NCBI RefSeq assembly: GCF_010993975.1 | Contig: NZ_JAACZO010000008.1 | Location: 1-64,000 of the forward strand | DNA length: 64,000 nt | Reading direction: 5' to 3' | Source: Halomonas faecis | Lineage (GTDB): Bacteria > Pseudomonadota > Gammaproteobacteria > Pseudomonadales > Halomonadaceae | Shown here: piece after piece, positions 7,866-16,598 of the stretch | Position numbering within the stretch: the first letter of the stretch is position 1 | Layout: every line of letters starts with the position of its first letter | The notes under the pieces: generated by a model | What the model was told of the DNA's origin: nothing | Databases searched by the model: none | The model's input: only the letters and a program-made list of their open reading frames with translations | Made by a program: the position numbers and the translations under genes

Positions 7866-8267
7866 ATGCGCAAAAAGGTCGAAAAGAGCGACGCGGAATG
7901 GCGTGCCCAACTGACCCCAGAACAGTATCGCGTCACTCGGGAGAGGAGCACCGAGCGCCCCTTCAGTGGCGACTATCGGGTTCATGATGAACAGGGCATC
8001 TACCACTGCATCTGCTGTCACGCGCCCCTGTTCGAGAACGAGCACAAGTTCGACGCCGGCTGCGGGTGGCCAAGCTTCGACCGCCCGCTGGGAAAATCCG
8101 CTGTCGAGGAGCGCTCCGACGACTCTGCCGGCATGCAGCGTACGGAAGTGGTGTGCGCCCACTGCGATGCTCACTTGGGGCATGTCTTTCCCGACGGCCC
8201 ACCCGAGACGACGGGACTCCGCTATTGCATCAACTCCGTGGCGCTGGCCTTCCACCCCGGCGAATAA
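7866..8267 (+). CDS. msrB: Peptide-methionine (R)-S-oxide reductase MsrB
   Basis: Reduces the R-epimer of methionine sulfoxide in cytoplasmic proteins. 133 residues; zinc-binding CxxC pairs in CICC and CAHC, the GWPSF motif, and catalytic Cys121 in RYCINS. AGGAG lies upstream of the ATG. It has no signal peptide, unlike the exported MsrA at 52702, so the two act in different compartments. It is a single-gene unit facing the tRNA cluster promoter. Confidence 0.95.
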   Translation: MRKKVEKSDAEWRAQLTPEQYRVTRERSTERPFSGDYRVHDEQGIYHCICCHAPLFENEHKFDAGCGWPSFDRPLGKSAVEERSDDSAGMQRTEVVCAHCDAHLGHVFPDGPPETTGLRYCINSVALAFHPGE

Positions 8268-8345
8268 CTCTCCGCCCCTGCCCTGAGGCGGCCACCCATC
8301 TGCTATGATGGGCGGCCGTCACGTTTAGGCAGGAGAAACCACGCA

Positions 8346-9305
8346 ATGCTCGGCTGGTATCCGGGACACATGAACAAGGCGCGCCGCCAGATCAAGGAGG
8401 CGCTGCCGGAAATCGACGTGGCGATCGAGGTGCTCGATGCCCGCCTGCCCTACTCCAGCGCCAATCCCATGCTGGCCGAGCTCACCCGCCACAAACCGGT
8501 GCTGAAAATCCTCTCGCGCGCCGACCTGGCCGACCCCCAGCGCACCCGCGAGTGGGTCGCTCATTTCGACGCCCAGGCCGGCATGCGCGCGCTCGCCGTG
8601 ACCACCACCCAGGCCCGGGAGCTCAAGCGCATCCCCCGGCTGTGCCACGAACTGGCCGGTGCGGTGCGCGCCGACCGCGACGTGCGGGTCATGGTCATGG
8701 GCATACCCAACGTGGGCAAGTCGACCCTGATCAATGGCCTGGCCGGCAGAGCCATTGCCAAGACCGGCAACGAGCCGGCGGTGACCAAGCGCCAGCAGAA
8801 GGTGCGCATCGCCGGCCGCGTGGCGCTGGTCGACACCCCCGGGGTGCTGTGGCCGAAGATCGAGGACCAGGCCAGCGCCTACCGGCTAGCGGCCAGTGGC
8901 GCCATCCGCGACACCGCCATTGACTACGTCGACGTCGCCATGGTCACCGCTGCGGAACTGGCCCATCGTTACGCCGAGGCGCTCAAAGCACGCTACAAGC
9001 TGAAGACGCTGCCGACCTACGTACCCCACCCGGAAGCCGAACGAGTCGAGGCCGACGGCCCCGAACGGCCGGACCTGATGGCCCTGGCCGGCTTCGACGG
9101 CCACGCCATACTCGCCGAAATCGCCACCAAGCGCGGCGGCCTTCGCCCGGGCGGCGAAGTGGACCTGCACCGCGGCGCCGAGGTACTGCTCCACGAGCTG
9201 CGCCACGGCAAGCTGGGCCGGTTGACGCTGGAAACACCGGCGGATATCCCGGCCCCCGACGCCGCGACCGATGACGATGCCTCGGCTACCAGCACATCCG
9301 CCTGA
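8346..9305 (+). CDS. ylqF: Circularly permuted GTPase, YlqF/RbgA family
   Basis: Ribosome-assembly type GTPase with permuted motif order G4-G5-G1-G2-G3. The N-terminus YPGHMNKARRQ is diagnostic. G1 is GIPNVGKS (119-126), G2 Thr is in PAVTKRQQ and G3 is DTPGVLWP. The G4 position reads S57-R-A-D60 instead of the usual NKxD, a clear deviation in the base-recognition motif. 319 residues, ending in an acidic, Ala/Thr-rich tail. Large-subunit assembly is the role of Bacillus RbgA; for gammaproteobacterial members this is inference. Confidence 0.88.
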   Translation: MLGWYPGHMNKARRQIKEALPEIDVAIEVLDARLPYSSANPMLAELTRHKPVLKILSRADLADPQRTREWVAHFDAQAGMRALAVTTTQARELKRIPRLCHELAGAVRADRDVRVMVMGIPNVGKSTLINGLAGRAIAKTGNEPAVTKRQQKVRIAGRVALVDTPGVLWPKIEDQASAYRLAASGAIRDTAIDYVDVAMVTAAELAHRYAEALKARYKLKTLPTYVPHPEAERVEADGPERPDLMALAGFDGHAILAEIATKRGGLRPGGEVDLHRGAEVLLHELRHGKLGRLTLETPADIPAPDAATDDDASATSTSA

Positions 9306-9357
9306 GACAACCGGCGCCCTCCGGCGCCACTGGACACCACCGACTTTCGGAATTGCC

Positions 9358-10590
9358 ATGGACACGCCTTCTCCGTTCAGGAAATCGCACAAGCTCGACA
9401 ACGTCTGCTATGACATCCGCGGCCCCGTCCTCGAACAGGCCAAGCGCCTCGAGGACGAAGGTCAGCGGATCTTGAAGCTCAACATCGGCAACCCCGCGCC
9501 GTTCGGCTTCGAGGCGCCGGAGGAGATCCTCCAGGACGTGATGCGCAATCTGCCCACGGCTCAGGGTTACTGCGACTCCAAGGGGCTCTACTCGGCGCGC
9601 AAGGCGATCATGCAGGAGTGTCAACGCAAGTCGATTCCCGGCGTCGGCATCGAAGACATCTTCATCGGCAACGGCGTCTCCGAACTGATCGTCATGGCGC
9701 TGCAGGCGCTGCTCAACGACGGTGACGAAGTGCTGATCCCCGCGCCCGATTACCCGCTGTGGACCGCCGCCGCCAATCTGTCCGGCGGACGAGCCGTGCA
9801 CTACCGCTGCGACGAGCAGGCCGACTGGGCACCGGACATGGCCGACGTGCGCGCCAAGGTGACCGGCCACACCCGCGCGCTCGTGCTCATCAACCCCAAC
9901 AACCCCACCGGCGCCGTCTACCCACCGGAGGTGATCCGCGAGCTGCTGGCCATCGCCCGCGAACACGACCTGGTGGTGTTCTCCGACGAGATCTACGACA
10001 AGATTCTCTACGACGCCACCGAGCACGTCTCCACCGGTGCCCTGGCCGACGAGGACCAGTTGGTGGTGACCCTGAACGGTCTGTCCAAGAGCTACCGCTG
10101 CGCCGGCTTCCGTTCCGGCTGGATGATTCTCTCCGGTCAGGTGGCCATGCAGCGTGCGGCCGACTTCATCCAGGGCATCAACATGCTCGCCTCGATGCGC
10201 CTGTGTGCCAACGTGCCGGCCCAGCACGCCATCCAGACGGCGCTCGGTGGCTACCAGTCGATCAACGACCTGATCCTGCCCGGCGGACGCCTGCTCGCCC
10301 AGCGCGACATCACCTTCGACAAGCTCAACGCCATTCCCGGCGTCAGTTGCGTCAAGCCGAAGGGGGCGCTCTACGCCTTTCCGCGGCTCGACCCCAAGGT
10401 GTTCAACATCCGCGACGACCAGCAACTGGTGCTCGACCTGCTGCTGCAGGAGAAGATCCTGCTGGTCCAGGGCACCGCCTTCAACTGGCCGGACCCGGAC
10501 CACGTGCGCATCGTCACCCTGCCGTGGGCCGACCAGCTCGGCGACGCGCTGGACCGCTTCGCGCGGTTCCTGTCGCGCTATCGCCAATGA
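9358..10590 (+). CDS. alaA: Glutamate-pyruvate aminotransferase AlaA (YfbQ family)
   Basis: PLP enzyme making L-alanine from pyruvate with glutamate as donor. 410 residues, close to E. coli AlaA (405). NIGNPAPFGF near the N-terminus is typical; the PLP contacts NPNNPTGAVY and SDEIYDK and the Schiff-base Lys in LSKSYRCAGFRSGW are all present. The start at 9358 (MDTPSPFRKS) fits the family; the frame is open to 9271, but that part has no similarity. The ribosome site is weak (GGAAT). Confidence 0.92.
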   Translation: MDTPSPFRKSHKLDNVCYDIRGPVLEQAKRLEDEGQRILKLNIGNPAPFGFEAPEEILQDVMRNLPTAQGYCDSKGLYSARKAIMQECQRKSIPGVGIEDIFIGNGVSELIVMALQALLNDGDEVLIPAPDYPLWTAAANLSGGRAVHYRCDEQADWAPDMADVRAKVTGHTRALVLINPNNPTGAVYPPEVIRELLAIAREHDLVVFSDEIYDKILYDATEHVSTGALADEDQLVVTLNGLSKSYRCAGFRSGWMILSGQVAMQRAADFIQGINMLASMRLCANVPAQHAIQTALGGYQSINDLILPGGRLLAQRDITFDKLNAIPGVSCVKPKGALYAFPRLDPKVFNIRDDQQLVLDLLLQEKILLVQGTAFNWPDPDHVRIVTLPWADQLGDALDRFARFLSRYRQ

Positions 10591-10709
10591 GCTCGGCAAC
10601 GGTTCCACATCACGACTTGAAACCCCGCGGCCAAAGCCGTATCTAAGCAACGGCTTGTCGACGCCGCGAGCGGCGCAAACCCTTTGACGATCGACGGAGA
10701 TATCCCGAC

Positions 10710-11612
10710 ATGATGCGCATCCTGCTCTTCCTGGCCACCAACCTGGCGGTACTGCTGGTGGCCAGCATCACCCTGCGCCTGCTGGGCGTGGACAGCTACC
10801 TCAGCGACCAGGGCATGAACTTCCAGGGTCTGCTGATCTTCTGCTTCATCTTCGGCATGGCCGGCTCGATGATCTCGCTATTCATCTCCAAGTGGATGGC
10901 CAAGCGCAGCACCGGCACGGTGATCATCGAGCAGCCCTCCAACGCCACCGAGAAATGGCTGGTCGACACCGTGGCCGAGCTGGCCCGCGATGCCGGCATC
11001 AAGACCCCGGAAGTGGGCATCTTTCCTGCCCAGCAATCCAACGCCTTCGCCACCGGCTGGAACAAGGACGACGCCTTGGTGGCCGTCTCCGCCGGTCTGC
11101 TCAACCGCATGAAGCCGGACGAGGTGCGTGCCGTGCTCGCCCACGAGATCGGCCACGTGGCCAACGGCGACATGGTCACCCTGGCGCTGATCCAGGGCGT
11201 GGTGAACACCTTCGTGATGTTCTTCGCTCGGGTGGTGGCTCACCTGGTCGACCAGTTCCTGCGGTCGCGCAGCGACGGGGGCGGGGGCCTCGGCTTCATG
11301 GGCTATTTCGCGGTGGTGATCGTCGCCGAGATCGTCTTCGGCATCGTCGCCTCGGCCATCGTGGCCTGGTTCTCGCGCTTCCGCGAATACCGCGCCGATG
11401 CCGCCGGTGCCAAGCTCGCCGGCTCGGGGGCCATGATCGGCGCCCTGTCACGCCTCAAGGCAGAAGTGGAAATGCCCGACCAGATGCCGGACACGCTGCG
11501 CGCCATGGCCATCACCAAGGGTCAGACCCGCTCGCTGATGGAGCGGCTGTTCGCCAGTCATCCGCCGCTGGACGACCGGATTCGGGCGCTGAAGGAAGCC
11601 GAATACCGTTGA
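10710..11612 (+). CDS. htpX: Membrane zinc protease HtpX (M48B)
   Basis: Integral membrane metalloprotease that degrades misfolded membrane proteins alongside FtsH. 300 residues with N-terminal helices (about 4-25 and 38-58), the zinc motif HEIGH (H135, E136, H139), two further helices (about 150-175 and 195-220) and the third ligand region [14 protein letters not shown] precedes the ATG. No upstream CpxR-like site was recognised. Confidence 0.95.
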   Translation: MMRILLFLATNLAVLLVASITLRLLGVDSYLSDQGMNFQGLLIFCFIFGMAGSMISLFISKWMAKRSTGTVIIEQPSNATEKWLVDTVAELARDAGIKTPEVGIFPAQQSNAFATGWNKDDALVAVSAGLLNRMKPDEVRAVLAHEIGHVANGDMVTLALIQGVVNTFVMFFARVVAHLVDQFLRSRSDGGGGLGFMGYFAVVIVAEIVFGIVASAIVAWFSRFREYRADAAGAKLAGSGAMIGALSRLKAEVEMPDQMPDTLRAMAITKGQTRSLMERLFASHPPLDDRIRALKEAEYR

Positions 11613-11633
11613 GGGCTGCGGGCCACAGTCTAA

Positions 11634-11693
11634 CTCGCCCCTCGAAACCCGCAACTCGAAACCCGTGGCTCGTATCTCGTGGCTGGCAACTCA
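11634..11693. repeat. Heptad-periodic intergenic repeat, locus 1
   Basis: Eight consecutive 7-mers and the start of a ninth on the plus strand, from 11634: CTCGccc, CTCGaaa, CCCGcaa, CTCGaaa, CCCGtgg, CTCGtat, CTCGtgg, CTGGcaa, then CTCA, which contains the pdxB stop complement. The phase is kept without an indel, with a fixed CTCG-like tetrad and a variable triplet. It lies between the convergent 3' ends of htpX and pdxB. The function is unknown. Confidence 0.8.
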
Positions 11694-12836
11694 GCCCGGC
11701 GCTACGCGAAAGCCGGCACCGGCAAGCAACGGCGTCAGATCTTCGGCGCCCTCGCCCAGCTCGATGCCGAGCGTGGCGAACTCCCGCCTCAGCGGGTAGT
11801 TCGCCCGGCAGGCGTCGAAGCCACGTGCCAGGCCCTGGCGGTGCTGCTCACGCAGCAAACGGTCGTGGTCGCGGCGCACGTCGAAGACGGCCCGAGCACA
11901 GAGCCGCAACGCCTCCTCCGAGGTGAGCCCACCGCCGAGTTCGAGCCGCCGCAGGGGCGGTGCCGGCAGCAGGTCGTCCAAGGCAAGCCGTGCCGGAAGC
12001 CCCAGCCGCTGGCAGAGCGCACGATAGATCTGATGGGTACCGCGCAGCTTGCCATCGAGGCTGTAGCCGGCCACGTGAGGTGTCGCAATGGCGGCCAGGT
12101 CGCGCAGAGCCGGGTCGATGGCCGGCTCACCCTCCCACACATCGAGCACCGCCGTGATGTCACCGGGCCCGGCAAGGCGCCCACGCAGTGCCTGACCATC
12201 CACGCAATCTCCCCGCCCGGCATTGAGCAGCACCGTCTCCGGCGCCAGCTCCGCAATGCGCCGCGCATCGAGCAGATGGTGGGTGACATGGGGGCCACGA
12301 TGGATCAGCGGCGTGTGCAGACAAAGCACGTCACAGTCGTCGATCAGTGCCTCCAGGTCCTGGAAGCCGGCAGGCCCTTCCCGCTGTGCACGCGGCGGGT
12401 CGCAGGCCAGACACTCGACGCCGAGCGCACGGAGCCGTGCCAGCAAGCGACCGCCCACGTTGCCCACGCCCACGATTCCCACGCGCCGCTCGTCCAGGCG
12501 CCAGCCGTGGCGTTCGCCAAGCGTCAGTAGGCTCGAGAGGACGTAATCCACCACGGCTTCGGCATTGCAGCCCGGCGCGCTGGCAAAGTCGATGCCTTGA
12601 CGACTCAGCAGCGCCTCGTCGACATGATCGGTGCCGATGGTACATGAGCCCACGAAACGCAGCCGGCTGCCTGTCACCAGCGATTCGTCCACTCGCGTGA
12701 CCGACCGTACCACCAGGGCGTCTGCATCACGCACGGCGCACGCATCGATGTCGCGTCCGGCCAGGCGCACCACGTCGCCCAGCTCTCCAAAGCACGCCTC
12801 GGCGGCGGGAACGTTGGCGTCGACGACGATGCGCAT
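11691..12836 (-). CDS. pdxB: Erythronate-4-phosphate dehydrogenase PdxB
   Basis: Second step of the DXP-independent pyridoxal phosphate route: oxidises 4-phosphoerythronate. 381 residues (E. coli 378). D-hydroxyacid dehydrogenase fold: NAD site GIVGVGNVGGRL near residue 117, NAGRGDCVD with the substrate Arg region, and TPHVAGYS with the catalytic His. The PdxB C-terminal dimerisation domain follows. ATG 12836 has GGGAGTG just upstream, and its ribosome site overlaps the stop of the preceding binding-protein gene, which suggests translational coupling. Confidence 0.93.
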   Translation of the reverse strand: MRIVVDANVPAAEACFGELGDVVRLAGRDIDACAVRDADALVVRSVTRVDESLVTGSRLRFVGSCTIGTDHVDEALLSRQGIDFASAPGCNAEAVVDYVLSSLLTLGERHGWRLDERRVGIVGVGNVGGRLLARLRALGVECLACDPPRAQREGPAGFQDLEALIDDCDVLCLHTPLIHRGPHVTHHLLDARRIAELAPETVLLNAGRGDCVDGQALRGRLAGPGDITAVLDVWEGEPAIDPALRDLAAIATPHVAGYSLDGKLRGTHQIYRALCQRLGLPARLALDDLLPAPPLRRLELGGGLTSEEALRLCARAVFDVRRDHDRLLREQHRQGLARGFDACRANYPLRREFATLGIELGEGAEDLTPLLAGAGFRVAPG

Positions 12837-12838
12837 CT

Positions 12839-14320
12839 TCACTCCCATGCGAGTTCCTGGAGAACCACCGCCGGAATGGGCGTATCCGACCAGACGCCCT
12901 TCAGGCCCACCTTGTGGATAGCCTGCTGCGGCTTGAGAAAGAGAAAGACGTTGACCGCGTCGTCGGCCAGATGACGCTGCGCCTCGCCCAGCAGCGCGTG
13001 ACGGGCCGTCTCCTCCTGCTCCGCCTCGATCCGCTCCCACAGTGCCCGAAAATCGGCATCGCGATAGTTGAAGTAGTAATCATCGCGAGCGTAGATATCG
13101 ATGTCCATGGGCTCGACGTGGGCCACGATGGTCAGGTCGTAATCGTGTTCGCCGAACACCTGATCAAGCCACTGCGGCCAGTCGAGCCGCTCCAGGGCCA
13201 CCTCGATACCCACCGCCTCGAGATCGGAGGCGATGTACAGGCTAGCGGATTCGGCGTATTGGGTCGGCGGCACCGTCAGGGTCAACGACGCGCCGTCGGC
13301 CTGGCCGGCTTCCGCCAAGAGTTCGCGCGCTCGCCCAGGGTCATGAGGATAACGGTCGGCCAGATCGACGTAGGCTGGGTGGCGCGGCGAGAAGTGGCTG
13401 CCGATCAACGGTGGGGAGATGGCAGGGTAGATGTCGAGCAGCGCTTCCCGGTCCACGGCATGGGAGAGCGCACGTCGCACACGGCGGTCACCGAAGGGCT
13501 GGCGGGCATGGTTGATCGCCAGCAGCACCTCGCCTTCGCTGAAACCGTCCTTGATCCGATAATCGGCGCGGTGGGACAGGGCCATATGCGAGGTGAGGCT
13601 GCTGGCATCGGGATAGAGGTCGATCAACCCTTCGGCAAGTCCACCTTCCAGCTCCAGACGATTGCCGGTGTAGGTGAAAGTGGCATGCTTGATGGCCGGA
13701 GCCTGGCCCCAGTAGTCGGCAAAGGCCGCCAGGCGAACGCCCGAGCCACGCTCCCAGCCCTGGAACACGTAGGGCCCGGTGCCCACCGGCCGAGTCACGT
13801 TGGTATGAACGCTGTCGGGGTGCACCATCACGGCAGCGGAGAGCCCCAGCCGAAACGGCAGCAGGCTGTTGGGTTGCGAGAGATGCAGAACGAGCTCGTG
13901 GGAGCCGGCGACCTCCACCTCGCGAATCGCTTGATAGAGCAACCGCTGTGGGTTGCCGGAATCCTCGCTCAACAACCGCCGCAGGCTATAGGCCGCCACC
14001 TCGGCATCGAAACGACGTCCATCGTGGAAACGCACCCCCTGGCGTAGCCAGAAGCGATAGCGCAGCCCATCCTCGGACACTTGCCAGCGCTGTGCCAGGC
14101 CGGGTTGAACGTCGCCGTGGCGGTCGATGCGAGTCAGCCCCTGGAAGACATTGCGGTGGACCGTCTCGGCGGTGGTGGCCGAAGCCGTGCGCGTGGGATC
14201 CAGGTGTGGCGGCTCGAGCTGCAGATCGACCCGCAGGCTCTGCTGCGCCACCGTCACGTCCGCGAAGCTCATCAGCCCAGCCAGCAGCAGTGGCGTCATC
14301 GCCGCGATTCGTTTACCCAT
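12839..14320 (-). CDS. Orphan family-5 extracellular solute-binding protein (DppA/OppA-like)
   Basis: 493 residues with a signal peptide (cleavage near AQQ, residue 26) and the full SBP_bac_5 fold: DPTRTASATTAETVHRNVFQGL, the RFWLRQGVRFHDGRRF block near residue 85, and PVGTGPYVF. Such proteins bind peptides, nickel or other solutes in the periplasm for ABC importers. No permease or ATPase gene is nearby. The start overlaps the end of the diguanylate cyclase gene by 8 bp, and the stop is 2 bp from pdxB. It could serve as a sensory receptor rather than a transporter part; that is inference. Confidence 0.82.
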   Translation of the reverse strand: MGKRIAAMTPLLLAGLMSFADVTVAQQSLRVDLQLEPPHLDPTRTASATTAETVHRNVFQGLTRIDRHGDVQPGLAQRWQVSEDGLRYRFWLRQGVRFHDGRRFDAEVAAYSLRRLLSEDSGNPQRLLYQAIREVEVAGSHELVLHLSQPNSLLPFRLGLSAAVMVHPDSVHTNVTRPVGTGPYVFQGWERGSGVRLAAFADYWGQAPAIKHATFTYTGNRLELEGGLAEGLIDLYPDASSLTSHMALSHRADYRIKDGFSEGEVLLAINHARQPFGDRRVRRALSHAVDREALLDIYPAISPPLIGSHFSPRHPAYVDLADRYPHDPGRARELLAEAGQADGASLTLTVPPTQYAESASLYIASDLEAVGIEVALERLDWPQWLDQVFGEHDYDLTIVAHVEPMDIDIYARDDYYFNYRDADFRALWERIEAEQEETARHALLGEAQRHLADDAVNVFLFLKPQQAIHKVGLKGVWSDTPIPAVVLQELAWE

Positions 14321-15707
14321 CGCTGTCTTCCTCGCTATCGGACTGGCGCAGCGGTCGAATCACCACGCGGTTTCGGCCGCAACGCTTGGCCTCGTAGAGC
14401 GCCTCGTCGGCCGCTTTGAGGCAGCGGCTGAATGCCGCGTCGGGAATCTTCTGCGCCACCCCGAAACTGACCGTCACCCACAGCGTCACACCATCGACCT
14501 GGACGGCGGCATCCATGAGGGTATGGCGTATGGCATCGAGCATCGGCGCCACCGCAGCCGCCGAACATCCCGGCACGAGCGCCACGAACTCCTCGCCGCC
14601 ATAGCGGGCCAGCAATGCCGAATCCGGCAGCCCCCTGCTCAGCTGGTGGGCCACCATGCGGATCACCTGATCTCCCGCATCGTGGCCATGATTGTCGTTG
14701 ATGCGCTTGAAATGGTCGATATCGACCATGACCACGCTGTAGAGCTCGCTGTCCAGAGTCTGCTGACGCTCATTGATGGCACGCTCGAAATGGTGGCGAT
14801 TGTAGAGATGGGTCAAGGCATCGTGACTGGCCATGAAGTCGAGCTCGCGGTTCATCGCCAGGATGCGTCGCTCGTTGTCGCTGATATTGTGCATGTAACG
14901 CTGAATGGAGCTCGCCATGCGGGCGATTTCGTCATTGCCGCTGACATCGAGCTCCTCAGGCGCTGGCCGCTCGCGACTGATGGCCCGATGCAGTCGCAAC
15001 ACCCGATACACCACCGACCGGCTGACGTAGAACACCGTCACCAGCAGTACCAGCATCGCCACCCCGGCAAAGCCGGCAAGCAAGCGCTCGCGCTGGCCTA
15101 TCTCCTCGTTGAGCCGGTTCACCGAAGACTCGAGCTGCGAACGGATATGATTGACGTGATACCCCACGGCCACGCCCAGCTTCATCGACAACGCACGGTT
15201 GGTGCGCATCTGCTCGGCAATGCGCTCCTCGAGATGATACAGCCGCACCACGCTGTCTTCGTCGTGGGGGCCGCGACTCAGGCGCAGCGCCTGGGTGTCG
15301 ATGCGGCGCTGTACCAGCGCATCCAGCGCATCGAAGCTGTCGACCAGGTCGGCCAGCGTAGCCTCGAGTTCGGCAAACGAGCCTTGCGTCGCGGGTGACG
15401 CTTCCAGCTCCGCGAGCAGTTCGCGAATCCATTCCTCACGGTCGCTGATCTCGAACATCGCCTGGCGGCGACCGAAGTGATCGTCCGCCAGCAACAGCAG
15501 AGCGCCGCTTCCTACCATGCTCTCGCTCTGCTGTTTCAAGCGGCTGGCCGTCATCAGGGCCCGGGTCGACTCATCGGACAGTCGCGACAATGCCTGGCGA
15601 TACTCGCCGAACGACATCAGCGCCAAGCCGATGGTCGAGAGTATTACCAACGTCAGCAGCCCCGTCAGCACCGCCAGCCTGACGGTCAGCCCGAACCCCT
15701 TTCTCAT
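14313..15707 (-). CDS. Membrane diguanylate cyclase (GGDEF protein)
   Basis: 464 residues: an N-terminal helix (about 10-30), a periplasmic helical sensor region of about 180 residues, a second helix (about 215-235, GVAMLVLLVTVFYV), a HAMP-like linker and a C-terminal GGDEF domain. The active site reads GGEEF (near residue 370), preceded by HDALTHLYNRHHF and DIDHFKRINDNHGHDAGD with metal ligands, so c-di-GMP synthesis is expected. The inhibitory I-site RxxD is absent (PDSA at that position). It is the first gene of an overlapping unit with the binding protein and pdxB. Confidence 0.9.
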   Translation of the reverse strand: MRKGFGLTVRLAVLTGLLTLVILSTIGLALMSFGEYRQALSRLSDESTRALMTASRLKQQSESMVGSGALLLLADDHFGRRQAMFEISDREEWIRELLAELEASPATQGSFAELEATLADLVDSFDALDALVQRRIDTQALRLSRGPHDEDSVVRLYHLEERIAEQMRTNRALSMKLGVAVGYHVNHIRSQLESSVNRLNEEIGQRERLLAGFAGVAMLVLLVTVFYVSRSVVYRVLRLHRAISRERPAPEELDVSGNDEIARMASSIQRYMHNISDNERRILAMNRELDFMASHDALTHLYNRHHFERAINERQQTLDSELYSVVMVDIDHFKRINDNHGHDAGDQVIRMVAHQLSRGLPDSALLARYGGEEFVALVPGCSAAAVAPMLDAIRHTLMDAAVQVDGVTLWVTVSFGVAQKIPDAAFSRCLKAADEALYEAKRCGRNRVVIRPLRQSDSEEDSDG

Positions 15708-15878
15708 GTCACATCCTGTGCCCGAGAGCGTGGCGGACGAACCGTGCCCGCCAAAGCCGGCCAGCCACCCCGATGAGCTCCGATGGCCCGCTTGTCCGGC
15801 AGAACGAGTGCATTACAATAGTCCCATCTATTATCGGCCGCCAAAGCGGCAACTTGATGGCTGAGGCCGGGAGTACGC

Positions 15879-16160
15879 GTGATCGTCCGCTGGGAAAGTG
15901 ACCATGACTACGTGCTGGTGCACATCCACCAGGACATGTTCGGCGACTGGATATTCAGTCGCGCCTGGGGGCAGATCGGCACCCAGTTCGGCGGGCTGAA
16001 GCATCAGTTGGCCGACGACCACGCTCAGGCCATGATGTGGCTCGCCGACGAGACCACCATCCAGACCTCGCGGGGCCTGCGCAAGGTACTGGAAGCCGAG
16101 GACCACAGTGCCGAAGGCCGTGAAGCGGTCGGTCAGCTCTCGCTGCTCGACACCCTTTAG
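15879..16160 (+). CDS. Small WGR-domain-like protein
   Basis: 93 residues from a GTG with GGGAG seven bases upstream. The segment RAWGQIGTQ (29-37) followed by a Lys and an alpha-helical stretch resembles the WGR domain, a nucleic-acid-associated module found in PARPs and some bacterial proteins, here standing alone. No catalytic domain is attached. It lies divergently from the cyclase gene. The function is unknown; the WGR call rests on this one motif and the strand-rich context. Confidence 0.55.
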   Translation: MIVRWESDHDYVLVHIHQDMFGDWIFSRAWGQIGTQFGGLKHQLADDHAQAMMWLADETTIQTSRGLRKVLEAEDHSAEGREAVGQLSLLDTL

Positions 16161-16212
16161 CGCCGATAGCCGAGCAGATCCCATCCACATGGCCAGTGGC
16201 GAAGGGTTTTTC

Positions 16213-16256
16213 TTACAGCTCGAGGCTTATAGCTCATGGCTCCCGGCGAAGCCGGG
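16213..16256. repeat. Heptad-periodic repeat with terminal hairpin, locus 2
   Basis: Plus-strand 7-mers CTTACAG, CTCGAGG, CTTATAG, CTCATGG, CTCCCGG (16213-16247), then CGAAGCCGGG, which closes a CCCGGCGAAGCCGGG hairpin (16242-16256) directly abutting the stop of the glutaredoxin-like gene. The hairpin may act as a 3' stabiliser or terminator for that minus-strand transcript. Confidence 0.75.
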
Positions 16257-16598
16257 TCAGCCCAGGTAGCGTCGCCCATCACGCAGGACGGCACCGCGCG
16301 CCCTGCCGGGTGCCGTTTCGCCAGGGTACTGCAGCCGTGCCCAGGCCGCTTCGTCCAATCGCTCGCGCGCTCCCAGCCAGGCTGCCAAGCGCCCTGGCTC
16401 GAAGCCACGATCGAGCTCTTCTCCCTGGGCATCCACCAATACCGGAATGCGCACCCCATAGCGAGCCAGCAACGCTTCGTCCTCGCTGATCTCAACCTTG
16501 TCCAGCCGATACTCGCCGTCGTGCAGTGTCGCCAGCAGCGCCTCGAGCCGCTCGCAAAGATGGCAGCCCAGAGTGGTGTATAACGTCAGGCGGGTCAT
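16257..16598 (-). CDS. Glutaredoxin-like thioredoxin-fold protein
   Basis: 113 residues; the N-terminal beta strand leads into GCHLC (C12, C15), a CxxC motif of the glutaredoxin-like DUF836 family, and the cis-Pro loop is RIPVLVD. It is predicted to be a small cytoplasmic disulfide or thiol oxidoreductase. Its ATG overlaps the stop of rlmKL (ATGA at 16598-16595), so it is translated from the rlmKL message. The partner is unknown. Confidence 0.8.
   Translation of the reverse strand: MTRLTLYTTLGCHLCERLEALLATLHDGEYRLDKVEISEDEALLARYGVRIPVLVDAQGEELDRGFEPGRLAAWLGARERLDEAAWARLQYPGETAPGRARGAVLRDGRRYLG

Noticed and set aside
9286..10650. 454-codon minus-strand frame over alaA
   Set aside because: Antisense shadow of alaA with no family features.
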